20,517 nucleotides of DNA from positions 1 to 20,517 of the forward strand of contig JANPJV010000201.1 of assembly GCA_031425695.1 (NCBI GenBank). The letters are read 5' to 3'. The translations under genes and the position numbers were made by a program. Below the pieces are notes generated by a model. That model worked only from the letters and a program-made list of their open reading frames with translations, was not told the DNA's origin and did no database searches. Numbering within the stretch: the first letter of the stretch is position 1; every line of letters starts with the position of its first letter. This document shows positions 1 through 6,440 of the stretch, piece by piece. Origin of the DNA: JANPJV01 sp031425695. GTDB taxonomy: Bacteria; Pseudomonadota; Gammaproteobacteria; Xanthomonadales; SZUA-5.

Positions 1-9
1 GCATCCAAA

Positions 10-26
10 GCGGCGCAGAGCGCCGC
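10..26 (-). terminator. Possible terminator hairpin of rluB
   Basis: A perfect 6-bp GC stem (arms 10-15 and 21-26, loop CAGAG) lies 10 nt past the rluB stop on the minus strand. It is followed on that strand by only three T residues. That U-tract is short for an intrinsic terminator, so the call is weak. Confidence 0.35.
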
Positions 27-36
27 ACTCCATAGA

Positions 37-1719
37 TCAGCGCGACTTTTTCCCCGCCGGCTTCTTCGCCGCAATCCGTTTCTCCGCTCCCGCAGCTCGC
101 GGCTTACTCCCCGCACCCGCAGCCCGCGGCTTCTTTGCCGCGCCTGCGGCAGCTCGGGGCTTCTTTTCCGCGCCTGCGCTGGGCGCTGGCGCTCGCGCAG
201 GCAGCGGCCGCGGCTTGCGCCAGTCCACGTTGCCGGCGGCCGAGACACGCGGCGCCGGCTTGTCAGCGGGGCCACTTCGCGCAGGGCGCGGCACGCGCTT
301 TTCCGCGCCCTCGACAGCGACCTTGCGTGGACCCGCCTTCGCGCCTGGGACCCGCGTGTACGGCCCACTGCGCTCGCCCGCGCCGGCCATCGGCTTGGAA
401 TAACGCGGCTTGTCGGCAGCGCTCGTGCGCTCTGATTTCGGACGCGTATCGGTCGGCTTGCCGTCGCGCACGAAATCCGAGGCCAGTCGCGCTGCGCTCG
501 GACGGCGCTCGCGTGGCAGTTTCTCCTCGCCGACGGAACCCGCCTCGCGATCACGCGACGGACCGCGCTCGCGCGCCGGCGCATTGCCGTACGGCGCCGC
601 ACCCGAGCTGCGCCGCGGCCCTGCCGGCGCACCGGTTCCGCTGCGGCGCGGCGCCAGCGGCGCACCCGGGCCACTGCGACGTGCACCGGCCCCGGCACCG
701 CGGGTCCCGGCCGGGACAGGCGGCCGGGCGCTGACGTTCGTCCAGGCGTCGCCATCGCGTCGCAGCGGCTTGGAGCGATCCGTCTGGCGTGGATAGTCAC
801 GACGCTCCGCGATCGATTCGTCGACCTCTTTCTTCCAGCGCGGCGGGCCTTCCGGACGACGCTCGTTACGCTGGCCACGCTCGAACTTGCGTGCAGCCTC
901 GACGGGGATCACGCGCAGTTCGCTGCGGGTGCTCATCGGCATCTCGACGGCCTCGAGCAGTACCGCGATTTCATCGGCCTCGAGATCGCGATACATGCCG
1001 CGCTTGAGCTCCTTGCCGAGCTCGGTGGGTCCATAGCGCACGCGCTTCAAGCGGCTTACTTCGGTACCCACGGCTTCCCACAGGCGGCGCACCTCGCGTT
1101 GGCGGCCTTCGCGCAGCATCACCTTGAACCACTTGTTGGTGCCTTCGCCGCCGAGGGCTTCGATGCTCTCGAAGCGCGCCTTGCCATCCTCGAGCTCGAC
1201 GCCCTTGGCCAATTGCCGGAGGGTCGCCTCCGAGATGTCGCCATGCACGCGGCACAGGTACTCGCGCTCGATTTCGCGCGAGGGATGCATCAGCCGATTG
1301 GCGAGCTCGCCATCGGTGGTGAACAGCAGCAGCCCGGCAGTATTGAGATCGAGGCGCCCGACGACGATCCAGCGGGCGCCCTTGAGGCGCGGCAGGCGGT
1401 CGAATACGGTAGGGCGGCCTTCCGGATCGCTCTGCGTCGTGACCTCGCCTTCGGGCTTGTTGTAGGCGAGCACGCGCGGCCCTTCGTGAGTGACCGCACG
1501 CACCAGGAATTCGCGCCCGTCAAGGCGCACCTTCTGGCCGTCGCCCAGGCTGTCGCCAATCGCGGCGGGCCGGCCATCGACTTCGATCTCGCCGCGCAGG
1601 ATGCGCTCTTCGATCATCCGCCGTGAGCCCAGCCCGGCCTTGGACAGGAGTTTTTGCAGGCGTTCCGGGGCGACCGTTTCCTGGCCACGCTTCAAGGAAA
1701 GTGTCGATCGGGACTTCAT
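37..1719 (-). CDS. rluB: 23S rRNA pseudouridine synthase RluB with long basic C-terminal tail
   Basis: RsuA/RluB-family enzyme expected to isomerise a uridine to pseudouridine in 23S rRNA (U2605 in E. coli). An S4 RNA-binding domain spans about residues 18-65 (ERLQKLLSKAG, then GEIEVDG). The catalytic core follows, with GRLDLNTAGLLL holding the catalytic Asp at about residue 124. The core ends near residue 260. About 300 further residues are rich in Arg, Pro, Ala, Lys and Gly, with repeated AxxKKPRAAG-like blocks near the end, and look disordered. E. coli RluB is about 290 aa; this product is 560 aa. The start at 1719 is chosen because AGAGG sits a few bases upstream and the next upstream ATG (1764) lies inside a 14-bp palindrome and would add 15 atypical residues. 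It is the last gene of the yciO-scpA-scpB-rluB run. RluB is favoured over its paralogues by the scpAB context and the long basic tail. Confidence 0.93.
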   Translation of the reverse strand: MKSRSTLSLKRGQETVAPERLQKLLSKAGLGSRRMIEERILRGEIEVDGRPAAIGDSLGDGQKVRLDGREFLVRAVTHEGPRVLAYNKPEGEVTTQSDPEGRPTVFDRLPRLKGARWIVVGRLDLNTAGLLLFTTDGELANRLMHPSREIEREYLCRVHGDISEATLRQLAKGVELEDGKARFESIEALGGEGTNKWFKVMLREGRQREVRRLWEAVGTEVSRLKRVRYGPTELGKELKRGMYRDLEADEIAVLLEAVEMPMSTRSELRVIPVEAARKFERGQRNERRPEGPPRWKKEVDESIAERRDYPRQTDRSKPLRRDGDAWTNVSARPPVPAGTRGAGAGARRSGPGAPLAPRRSGTGAPAGPRRSSGAAPYGNAPARERGPSRDREAGSVGEEKLPRERRPSAARLASDFVRDGKPTDTRPKSERTSAADKPRYSKPMAGAGERSGPYTRVPGAKAGPRKVAVEGAEKRVPRPARSGPADKPAPRVSAAGNVDWRKPRPLPARAPAPSAGAEKKPRAAAGAAKKPRAAGAGSKPRAAGAEKRIAAKKPAGKKSR

Positions 1720-1754
1720 CCTGGTACCTCTGAAAAAAGTGGGTGGTCGCAGTA

Positions 1755-1768
1755 GCACATGCATGTGC
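1755..1768. repeat. 14-bp perfect palindrome upstream of rluB
   Basis: GCACATGCATGTGC reads identically on both strands and lies 36 nt upstream of the rluB start. It could be an operator for a dimeric regulator or a chance palindrome. The sequence alone does not decide. Confidence 0.5.
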
Positions 1769-1771
1769 CAC

Positions 1772-1797
1772 CATTTTCGGCGAGCCCGCCGAAAATG
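1772..1797. repeat. Perfect 11-bp stem-loop between scpB and rluB
   Basis: Arms CATTTTCGGCG (1772-1782) and CGCCGAAAATG (1787-1797) pair perfectly around a 4-nt loop. On both strands the Ts come before the stem and the As after it. That is the wrong order for an intrinsic terminator, so a structural or binding-site role is likelier. Confidence 0.55.
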
Positions 1798-1834
1798 CAG
1801 CGAAACAAAAATGACATTTTTTGTGGAACGTGGA

Positions 1835-1860
1835 TGAGAAGCCCAGGATGGGCTTTCTCA
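1835..1860 (-). terminator. Hairpin terminator after scpB
   Basis: Read on the minus strand, TGAGAAAGCCCA and TGGGCTTCTCA form a stem of about 11 bp with a 1-nt bulge and a 3-nt loop, starting 14 nt past the scpB stop. The T-rich part lies within the right arm and no long U-tract follows, so termination may be partial. That would let transcription continue into rluB. Confidence 0.5.
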
Positions 1861-1873
1861 GGCCTTCAATAAC

Positions 1874-2536
1874 CTATTGCCTGGTCTCCGTGGAGGGTAC
1901 TTCCAGCCCTGTCGGCGGGGCACTGGTTGCTGCGGCAGCGGGGCCGGCGTCGGCCGATCCTTCGGTGGGGATGCCGCTCGGGAATGCAAATTCCGGCTCG
2001 ATGGCATCGAGATCGCGGATCTCGGCCAGTGTCGGCAGCTGGTCCAGGCTTTTCAGGCCGAAATAGTCGAGGAAAGCGCGCGTGGTGCCGAACAACGCCG
2101 GGCGGCCTGGTACGTCGCGATGGCCGATCACGCGCACCCATTCGCGCTCTTCCAGGGTCTTGACGATCTGCGTGCTCACGGCGACTCCGCGCACCGCTTC
2201 GATCTCGCCGCGCGTGATCGGCTGGCGATAGGCAATCAGCGCCAGGGTCTCCATCAACGCGCGGGAATAGCGGCTTTGCCGCTCGGTCCACAGCCGTGCC
2301 ACATGCGCATGCACATCCGCCTTGACCTGGTAGCGAAAACCACTCGCCACCTCGACCAGCTCGACCCCGCGCGGCTCACAATCCAGCGCCAGCGCCTCGA
2401 GCGCCTTGGCAAGCTCCGTGTGCGAAGGCCGCTCGGCCTCCTCGAACAGCTCCTCGAGCTGCCCGAAATTGAGCGGCTGCCCGGCGGCAAAGATCGCTGC
2501 TTCGAGGATCCGCTTGAGTTGGTCGTGTTCGATCAT
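1874..2536 (-). CDS. scpB: SMC-ScpAB condensin subunit ScpB
   Basis: Winged-helix kleisin partner that dimerises and binds ScpA in the SMC-ScpAB chromosome condensation complex. The family block SRALMETLALIAYRQPITRGE spans about residues 91-111, followed by EAVRGVAV, then GRPALFGTTRAFLDYFGL at about 144-161. The N-terminal winged helix begins IEHDQLKRILEAAIFAAGQPL. Length is 220 aa, usual for the family, with a low-complexity Ala/Pro tail of about 35 residues. The start at 2536 is chosen because family homology begins there. The longer reading from 2608 runs into the intergenic inverted repeat and adds no conserved residues. It is separated from scpA by 157 nt occupied by that repeat. Confidence 0.95.
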   Translation of the reverse strand: MIEHDQLKRILEAAIFAAGQPLNFGQLEELFEEAERPSHTELAKALEALALDCEPRGVELVEVASGFRYQVKADVHAHVARLWTERQSRYSRALMETLALIAYRQPITRGEIEAVRGVAVSTQIVKTLEEREWVRVIGHRDVPGRPALFGTTRAFLDYFGLKSLDQLPTLAEIRDLDAIEPEFAFPSGIPTEGSADAGPAAAATSAPPTGLEVPSTETRQ

Positions 2537-2563
2537 GTCGCTTCGAAGGTAGTGAGATGATTT

Positions 2564-2662
2564 GACGCAAAGGAACGCCAAGGGAGCAAAGGGACGCAAA
2601 AAGTGCAAACTTGGGATCGCTTTACTTTGCGTCCTTTTGCCCCCTTGGCGTTCATTTGCGTC
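2564..2662. repeat. Long intergenic inverted repeat between scpA and scpB
   Basis: Arms of about 40 nt (2564-2604 and 2624-2662) are inverted copies differing by three mismatches and a 2-nt length change, around a loop of about 19 nt. Both strands read open as NAKGAKGRK-like peptides and PWRSFAS-like peptides; these are by-products of the repeat, not genes. The element lies inside the probable scpA-scpB transcript and would fold into a long hairpin in the mRNA. Confidence 0.88.
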
Positions 2663-2693
2663 GAAAATTCTGCGCTCGCCGAAGCGCGGATAC

Positions 2694-3527
2694 TCATTCC
2701 GCCACCGCCAGCGACTTGAGATAGATCGGCATCAGCGGCGCCTCCTGGACGATTTCGATGAGGCCGGCCTTGCTGAGCTCGAGCATGGCCAGGAAGCACA
2801 CGACTACGCCGAGCCTGCCTTCGGCGGGCGTGAACAGGTTCGCGAATTCCATGAAAACGCCGCTGCCGAGCGCGTCCAGCAGTTCGGTCATTTTCTGCCG
2901 CACCGACAGTGGTTCGCGCCGGATCTGGTGCATGACGTAAAGATCAGCGCGGTTGAGCACATCGCGAAAGGCATTGAGCAACTCGCGCAGGTCGACCGCC
3001 GGGGGAATGACCGCGACCCGGTGCTCGGGAACGAACGCGCTCGCGAGGCTGGTGTCGCGATCCATGCGCGGCAGCGCTTCGATGTCTTCGGCAGCCTTCT
3101 TGAAGCGCTCGTACTCCTGCAGACGCCGCACCAGTTCGGCGCGCGGGTCGTTTTCTTCGTCCTCGGTCGCCGGCGGTCGGGGCAGCAACAGCCGTGACTT
3201 GATCTCCGCCAGGATGGCGGCCATCACCAGGTATTCGGCCGCAAGCTCGAAACGCAACTCTTGCATCATTTCGATGTAGCCGATGTACTGGCGCGTGACG
3301 GCGGCGATTGGGATGTCGAGAATGTCGAGGTTTTGCCGGCGGATCAGGTACAGCAGCAGGTCGAGCGGGCCCTCGAAAGCCTCGAGGATGACCTCCAGCG
3401 CGTCCGGCGGAATGTACAGATCCTTCGGTACGTCGTAGTAGGGCTGCCCGCGCACGACCGCGAACGGGATCTCTGCCTGGCGCGCGGCCGCGGCGGGGCT
3501 CTCCGGCTCGGTGAGCACTCCATTCAT
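2694..3527 (-). CDS. scpA: SMC-ScpAB kleisin subunit ScpA
   Basis: Kleisin subunit that bridges SMC heads and binds ScpB; acts on the nucleoid in chromosome segregation. The family signature FEGPLDLLLYLIRRQNLDIL spans about residues 51-70, followed by DIPIAAVTRQYIGYI. The segment EYLVMAAILAEIKSRLLLP is at about 98-116. The C-terminal winged helix ends the 277-aa protein. The start at 3527 is an ATG that shares one base with the yciO stop (TGATG), which indicates translational coupling. A longer reading from 3617 would overlap yciO in another frame and is rejected. Confidence 0.95.
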   Translation of the reverse strand: MNGVLTEPESPAAAARQAEIPFAVVRGQPYYDVPKDLYIPPDALEVILEAFEGPLDLLLYLIRRQNLDILDIPIAAVTRQYIGYIEMMQELRFELAAEYLVMAAILAEIKSRLLLPRPPATEDEENDPRAELVRRLQEYERFKKAAEDIEALPRMDRDTSLASAFVPEHRVAVIPPAVDLRELLNAFRDVLNRADLYVMHQIRREPLSVRQKMTELLDALGSGVFMEFANLFTPAEGRLGVVVCFLAMLELSKAGLIEIVQEAPLMPIYLKSLAVAE

Positions 3528-4144
3528 CAGACCCAGTCCACCGGGCCGCTGCCAAAGCGCAGGACCTGGAAAGGCGTGTCGATCATGGAAACGACCGTGG
3601 TCGGATCCTGTGCGCACGGCCCGGCGTCGATCAACAGGTCGACGCTGTTTTCAAGAAGGTCGAACAGCTCCTCGACTTCGAGCCCATGCAGGTCCTGGTC
3701 AGGGAGCAGCAGGCTGCAGCTCAACAGTGGTTCGCCCAGCGTCTCGATCAGGGCCTGGGCGACCGTGTGATCGGGCATGCGCACGCCGATCGATCGCCGC
3801 TTCTCGGTCGCGACGCGCTTGGGGACGAGGTTGCTGGCCGGCAGGATGAACGTATACGGGCCCGGCAGATGCGAGCGCATCAACCTGAACGCGGCATCGT
3901 CGACACGTGCGTATTGGCCGATCTGGCGGAGGTTCCGGCAGGCAAGGGTGAAGTTGTGGCGTGGCTTGAGCTCACGCAGCCGGCTGACCCGATCCATCGC
4001 ATCGCGTGCATCCAGCGCAAAGCCGAAAGCGTAGCCAGAATCCGTCGGATAGACGATCAGCTCACCTGCGCGTATTGCGGCAACCGCTTGATCCAGCGCT
4101 CTTTTCTGCGGATTCAACGGGTGAATGGCGATTCGGCGGGACAT
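3527..4144 (-). CDS. yciO: YciO, Sua5/YciO/YrdC-family protein
   Basis: Member of the YrdC-like double-stranded RNA/nucleotide-binding family related to threonylcarbamoyl-AMP synthase, the enzyme that starts t6A tRNA modification. At 205 aa it matches the E. coli YciO length and recalled pattern almost throughout: IHPLNPQKR near the start, VYPTDSGYA at about 31-39, HNFTLACR, LPGPYTFIL, EKRRSIGVRMP, IETLGEPLLS and PTTVVSM. The single-domain length and these motifs favour YciO over TsaC or Sua5. The start at 4144 has AAAGGG upstream and begins MSRRIAIHPLNPQ like the family. It is the first gene of the yciO-scpA-scpB-rluB run. The exact activity of YciO is less settled than that of TsaC. Confidence 0.93.
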   Translation of the reverse strand: MSRRIAIHPLNPQKRALDQAVAAIRAGELIVYPTDSGYAFGFALDARDAMDRVSRLRELKPRHNFTLACRNLRQIGQYARVDDAAFRLMRSHLPGPYTFILPASNLVPKRVATEKRRSIGVRMPDHTVAQALIETLGEPLLSCSLLLPDQDLHGLEVEELFDLLENSVDLLIDAGPCAQDPTTVVSMIDTPFQVLRFGSGPVDWV

Positions 4145-4369
4145 GCCCTGGCGTACCCTTTTACACGGCGGCCGCAGAGCCTGCCCGACGGCGTCAATGC
4201 GGGGAATGAATGAGCCGGACAGGCAGAGCCTTGGGTCCCGGTGGGGGCGGGAGTGTACCGGACCGGCCGGAGTAAGTACCATGCGCGCCCCGGCAAGCGT
4301 GCCGTTGGTACCCGCGAGCATGATGCCCCTGGTTGACGAGAACGCTTCTCCAGCGCGGCGCGAGCGTTC
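4145..4369. other. Divergent intergenic region yciO/bolA
   Basis: 225 nt between divergently read genes, so it must hold promoters for both directions. I see no convincing -35/-10 pair, RNA gene or conserved short ORF in it. Confidence 0.5.
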
Positions 4370-4642
4370 ATGAGCGCGCGCATGGACGCATTGCGCGAGC
4401 GCCTGAGCGCGGCGCTCCTGCCAGAGAATCTGGAGATCGTCGATGACGGGCATCGCCACGTTGGCCATGCCGGCGCGCGCGATGGCCGCGGCCATTTCAG
4501 TGTCATTGTCGTGAGCGCGGCCTTTCGCGGCAAAACCCCCGTGGCCTGCCACCGCATGGTGTACGCCGCCGCCGGCGACCTCATGGAAACCGATATCCAC
4601 GCGCTTTCGATCAAGGCGCTGAGCCCCGAGGAACAAACATGA
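4370..4642 (+). CDS. bolA: BolA family protein
   Basis: Small BolA/IbaG-type protein; members pair with monothiol glutaredoxins through a shared [2Fe-2S] cluster and affect iron handling and stress response. At 90 aa it is of family length, with GHFSVIVVSAAFRGKTPVACHR at about residues 41-62, where the His is the conserved ligand-type residue, and METDIHALSIKAL at 72-84. The start could be the ATG at 4370 or the in-frame ATG at 4382; neither has a strong ribosome binding site. Its stop overlaps the following isomerase start by ATGA, so the two are probably translated together. BolA and the closely related IbaG cannot be separated with certainty by eye. Confidence 0.92.
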   Translation: MSARMDALRERLSAALLPENLEIVDDGHRHVGHAGARDGRGHFSVIVVSAAFRGKTPVACHRMVYAAAGDLMETDIHALSIKALSPEEQT

Positions 4643-5445
4643 ATTTGCGTCCGCTGTACCTGCTCCCGCTGCTGCTGGCCGCATGTGCGCCCAAGGCCGA
4701 GCCCAGCAAGGACGGGCTCATCGCGCTCGACGGAGCGCCGAGCACTCTCAAGGTCAATGGCGAAGTGGTGCCGGAGTCGCTGGTCGCCGCCTACGCGCGC
4801 AAGCGCGGCTGGCAGGTGGCCGATCCAGGCCAGCGCGAGCAGGTCAACCAGCAGCTGGGTGAGCTCGTGGCAGTGGCCCAGGAGGCACGCAAGCGCGGCT
4901 TGTTGAGCGAAGAGATCGTGCTTGCCGACCTCGAGCTCGAGCGCCTGAACCGCCTGAGCGGCGTGCTGATCGAGCGCGCCCAGAGCGAGCGCCCGATTAC
5001 CGATGAAGACTTGCAGGCCGCCTACCAGAAACAGTTGCAAGCGACCGGCGGCGACGAGTACCACCTGTCCCACGTGCTGGTCGATTCGGCGGAGCGCGCG
5101 GCCCAGGTCATCCAGGCCCTGGGTGCCGGCACCAGCTTTGCCGACGTGATCTCGAGCCAAGCCGGCCAGGCTGGGGTGCGGGATGCCAAGGACCTGGGCT
5201 GGGTCCGTCGGCCACAGTTGCCGACCGCACTGGCCGACGCGGTTGCCGGGCTGGAGCCAGGGAGCTACACGCAAGGCCCGGTGGCGACGGACTTTGGTTT
5301 CCATGTCGCCTACCTGCATGAAAAGCGCGCTTTTCAGCCGCCAGCCTTCGAACAGCTGCGTGAAGGGATTCGCACTGCCATCGAGCGCGAACGCGCGCTG
5401 GAGTTGGCACAACAGATCAAGCAGTCGGCGAAAATCGAAAAATGA
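4639..5445 (+). CDS. Parvulin-type peptidylprolyl isomerase lipoprotein
   Basis: Predicted envelope folding factor that isomerises Xaa-Pro bonds. The N-terminus is a lipoprotein signal, MNLRPLYLLPLLLAAC, with lipobox Cys16, so the mature protein is probably anchored to a membrane on the periplasmic side. A helical SurA/PrsA-like N-domain spans about 35-125. A rotamase domain follows, with YHLSHVLVDSAERAAQVI at about 141-158, KDLGWVRRPQLP at 184-195 and TDFGFHVAYLHEKR at 217-230. Length 268 aa. Its ATG overlaps the bolA stop by four bases. It resembles PpiC/EpsD-like isomerases, but no exocytosis or exopolysaccharide genes are nearby, so no symbol is given. Confidence 0.9.
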   Translation: MNLRPLYLLPLLLAACAPKAEPSKDGLIALDGAPSTLKVNGEVVPESLVAAYARKRGWQVADPGQREQVNQQLGELVAVAQEARKRGLLSEEIVLADLELERLNRLSGVLIERAQSERPITDEDLQAAYQKQLQATGGDEYHLSHVLVDSAERAAQVIQALGAGTSFADVISSQAGQAGVRDAKDLGWVRRPQLPTALADAVAGLEPGSYTQGPVATDFGFHVAYLHEKRAFQPPAFEQLREGIRTAIERERALELAQQIKQSAKIEK

Positions 5446-5613
5446 GATGAACGGGTTTGCGTTCCAGCCTGTAATTCACGGCCAGGACCCCAACATCGAG
5501 CCTCGTATCTGTCAACAATACGGTGCAAATGCATGGCGCATTGGCGGTCATCGCGTGAGCTTGGTACGCTTTGACTCGTTCGGCACATTGATCCGATCCT
5601 TTCCTGAGTAACC
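5446..5613. other. Intergenic region before pmtA-like gene
   Basis: 168 nt. TTGACT at 5571-5576 resembles a -35 box, but no good -10 box lies at the right distance. No gene or clear terminator is seen. Confidence 0.3.
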
Positions 5614-6267
5614 ATGGCCCATACCCCGGAACGATCGATCACCCGCTGGCGCAGCGATGCCAACCGCAACTGGATGTTTTTTCGCCAGTGGTTGCGTGCT
5701 CCGCTGAAAACGGCCTCGGTCGTGCCAAGCAGCCCGCGCCTCGGACGCGCGATGGCGCTGGCCTTGCCGCAGGGCGTGCGCCGGGTGGTCGAGCTCGGTG
5801 CTGGTACCGGCGCAATCACCCGAGCCTTGCTGCGCTATAAGGTGCGCGCCGAAGACCTCTTGGTACTCGAGCTCAATCCTGATCTGTGCAAAGACCTGCA
5901 CACCGACTTCCCGAATGCCAAAGTCGTCTGTGGCGACGCCCGCGAATTGCCGAAGCTGCTTGCAATCACGCCTGGATTCGAGGATGGCATGGCCGATGCG
6001 GTGGTGAGCTCACTCGGTTTCTTGTCGATGCCACCTGAGCTGATCGAGCAGATCATTGCCGCCAGCTTCCGCTGCCTGCCGCCCCACGGCGTGTTCGTCC
6101 AATTCACCTATGGCCCCAAATTCCCAGTGCGCAGCACCATGCTGCGCCGGCTCGGCCTGCGCGCCGAGCGCGTGGATTTCACCCTGCTCAACCTGCCGCC
6201 AGCCTCGGTGTACGTGCTCCGTCGGCAGCCGCAGCGCAACAGCAATCACGCGAGCGCGGCTGCTTGA
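5614..6267 (+). CDS. PmtA-like SAM-dependent phospholipid N-methyltransferase
   Basis: Class I methyltransferase related to Rhodobacter-type PmtA, which methylates phosphatidylethanolamine toward phosphatidylcholine, and to the KsgA-like fold. The N-terminus has the family pattern of an amphipathic helix followed by TASVVPSSPRLGRAMA (about 33-48). SAM motif I VELGAGTGAITRALL spans 59-73, the acidic LLVLELNP lies at 82-89, and GDARELPKL at 107-115. Then come VVSSLGFLSMP (130-140), FVQFTYGP and LLNLPPASVYVLRR, all typical of PmtA. Length 217 aa, usual. It is convergent with glpT, and an inverted repeat lies between them. The substrate could be PE, a partly methylated intermediate, or an ornithine-type lipid; the sequence does not decide. 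Confidence 0.8.
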   Translation: MAHTPERSITRWRSDANRNWMFFRQWLRAPLKTASVVPSSPRLGRAMALALPQGVRRVVELGAGTGAITRALLRYKVRAEDLLVLELNPDLCKDLHTDFPNAKVVCGDARELPKLLAITPGFEDGMADAVVSSLGFLSMPPELIEQIIAASFRCLPPHGVFVQFTYGPKFPVRSTMLRRLGLRAERVDFTLLNLPPASVYVLRRQPQRNSNHASAAA

Positions 6268-6283
6268 ACTCAGGGCTAAAGAC

Positions 6284-6424
6284 AGAGCTTTCTATCCGCA
6301 GATTTAGGGGATTCACGCAGATTAGTTGCTACAGGCTGGGCTTGGCGGCAGCACCAGACACTCGGTGCACCACCGCGACCGCCTTTAATCTGCGCAAATC
6401 CCCTTAATCTGTGGATAAAGCTCT
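6284..6424. repeat. Long inverted repeat between convergent pmtA and glpT
   Basis: Arms at 6284-6324 and 6386-6424 are inverted copies containing AGAGCTTT, CAGATT, AGGGGATT and CGCAGATTA in order, with small length differences, around a spacer of 61 nt. It shares the CAGATT/GCAGATTA core with the element at 14942-15161. It sits between two converging genes, where its fold could also act as a two-way terminator. Confidence 0.85.
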
Positions 6425-6440
6425 TGCCCAGGCACGGTAG

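Noticed and set aside
2533..2799. Short open frames with NAKGAKGRK and PWRSFAS peptides around 2533-2799
   Set aside because: They are translations of the inverted repeat and appear on both strands; no independent gene evidence.
4114..5412. A 432-codon open frame on the minus strand opposite bolA and the isomerase
   Set aside because: It overlaps two genes with clear family motifs and has no recognisable domain of its own.
5571..5600. Sigma-70 promoter before the pmtA-like gene
   Set aside because: TTGACT is present, but the sequence 17 nt downstream is CGATCC, not a -10 box.
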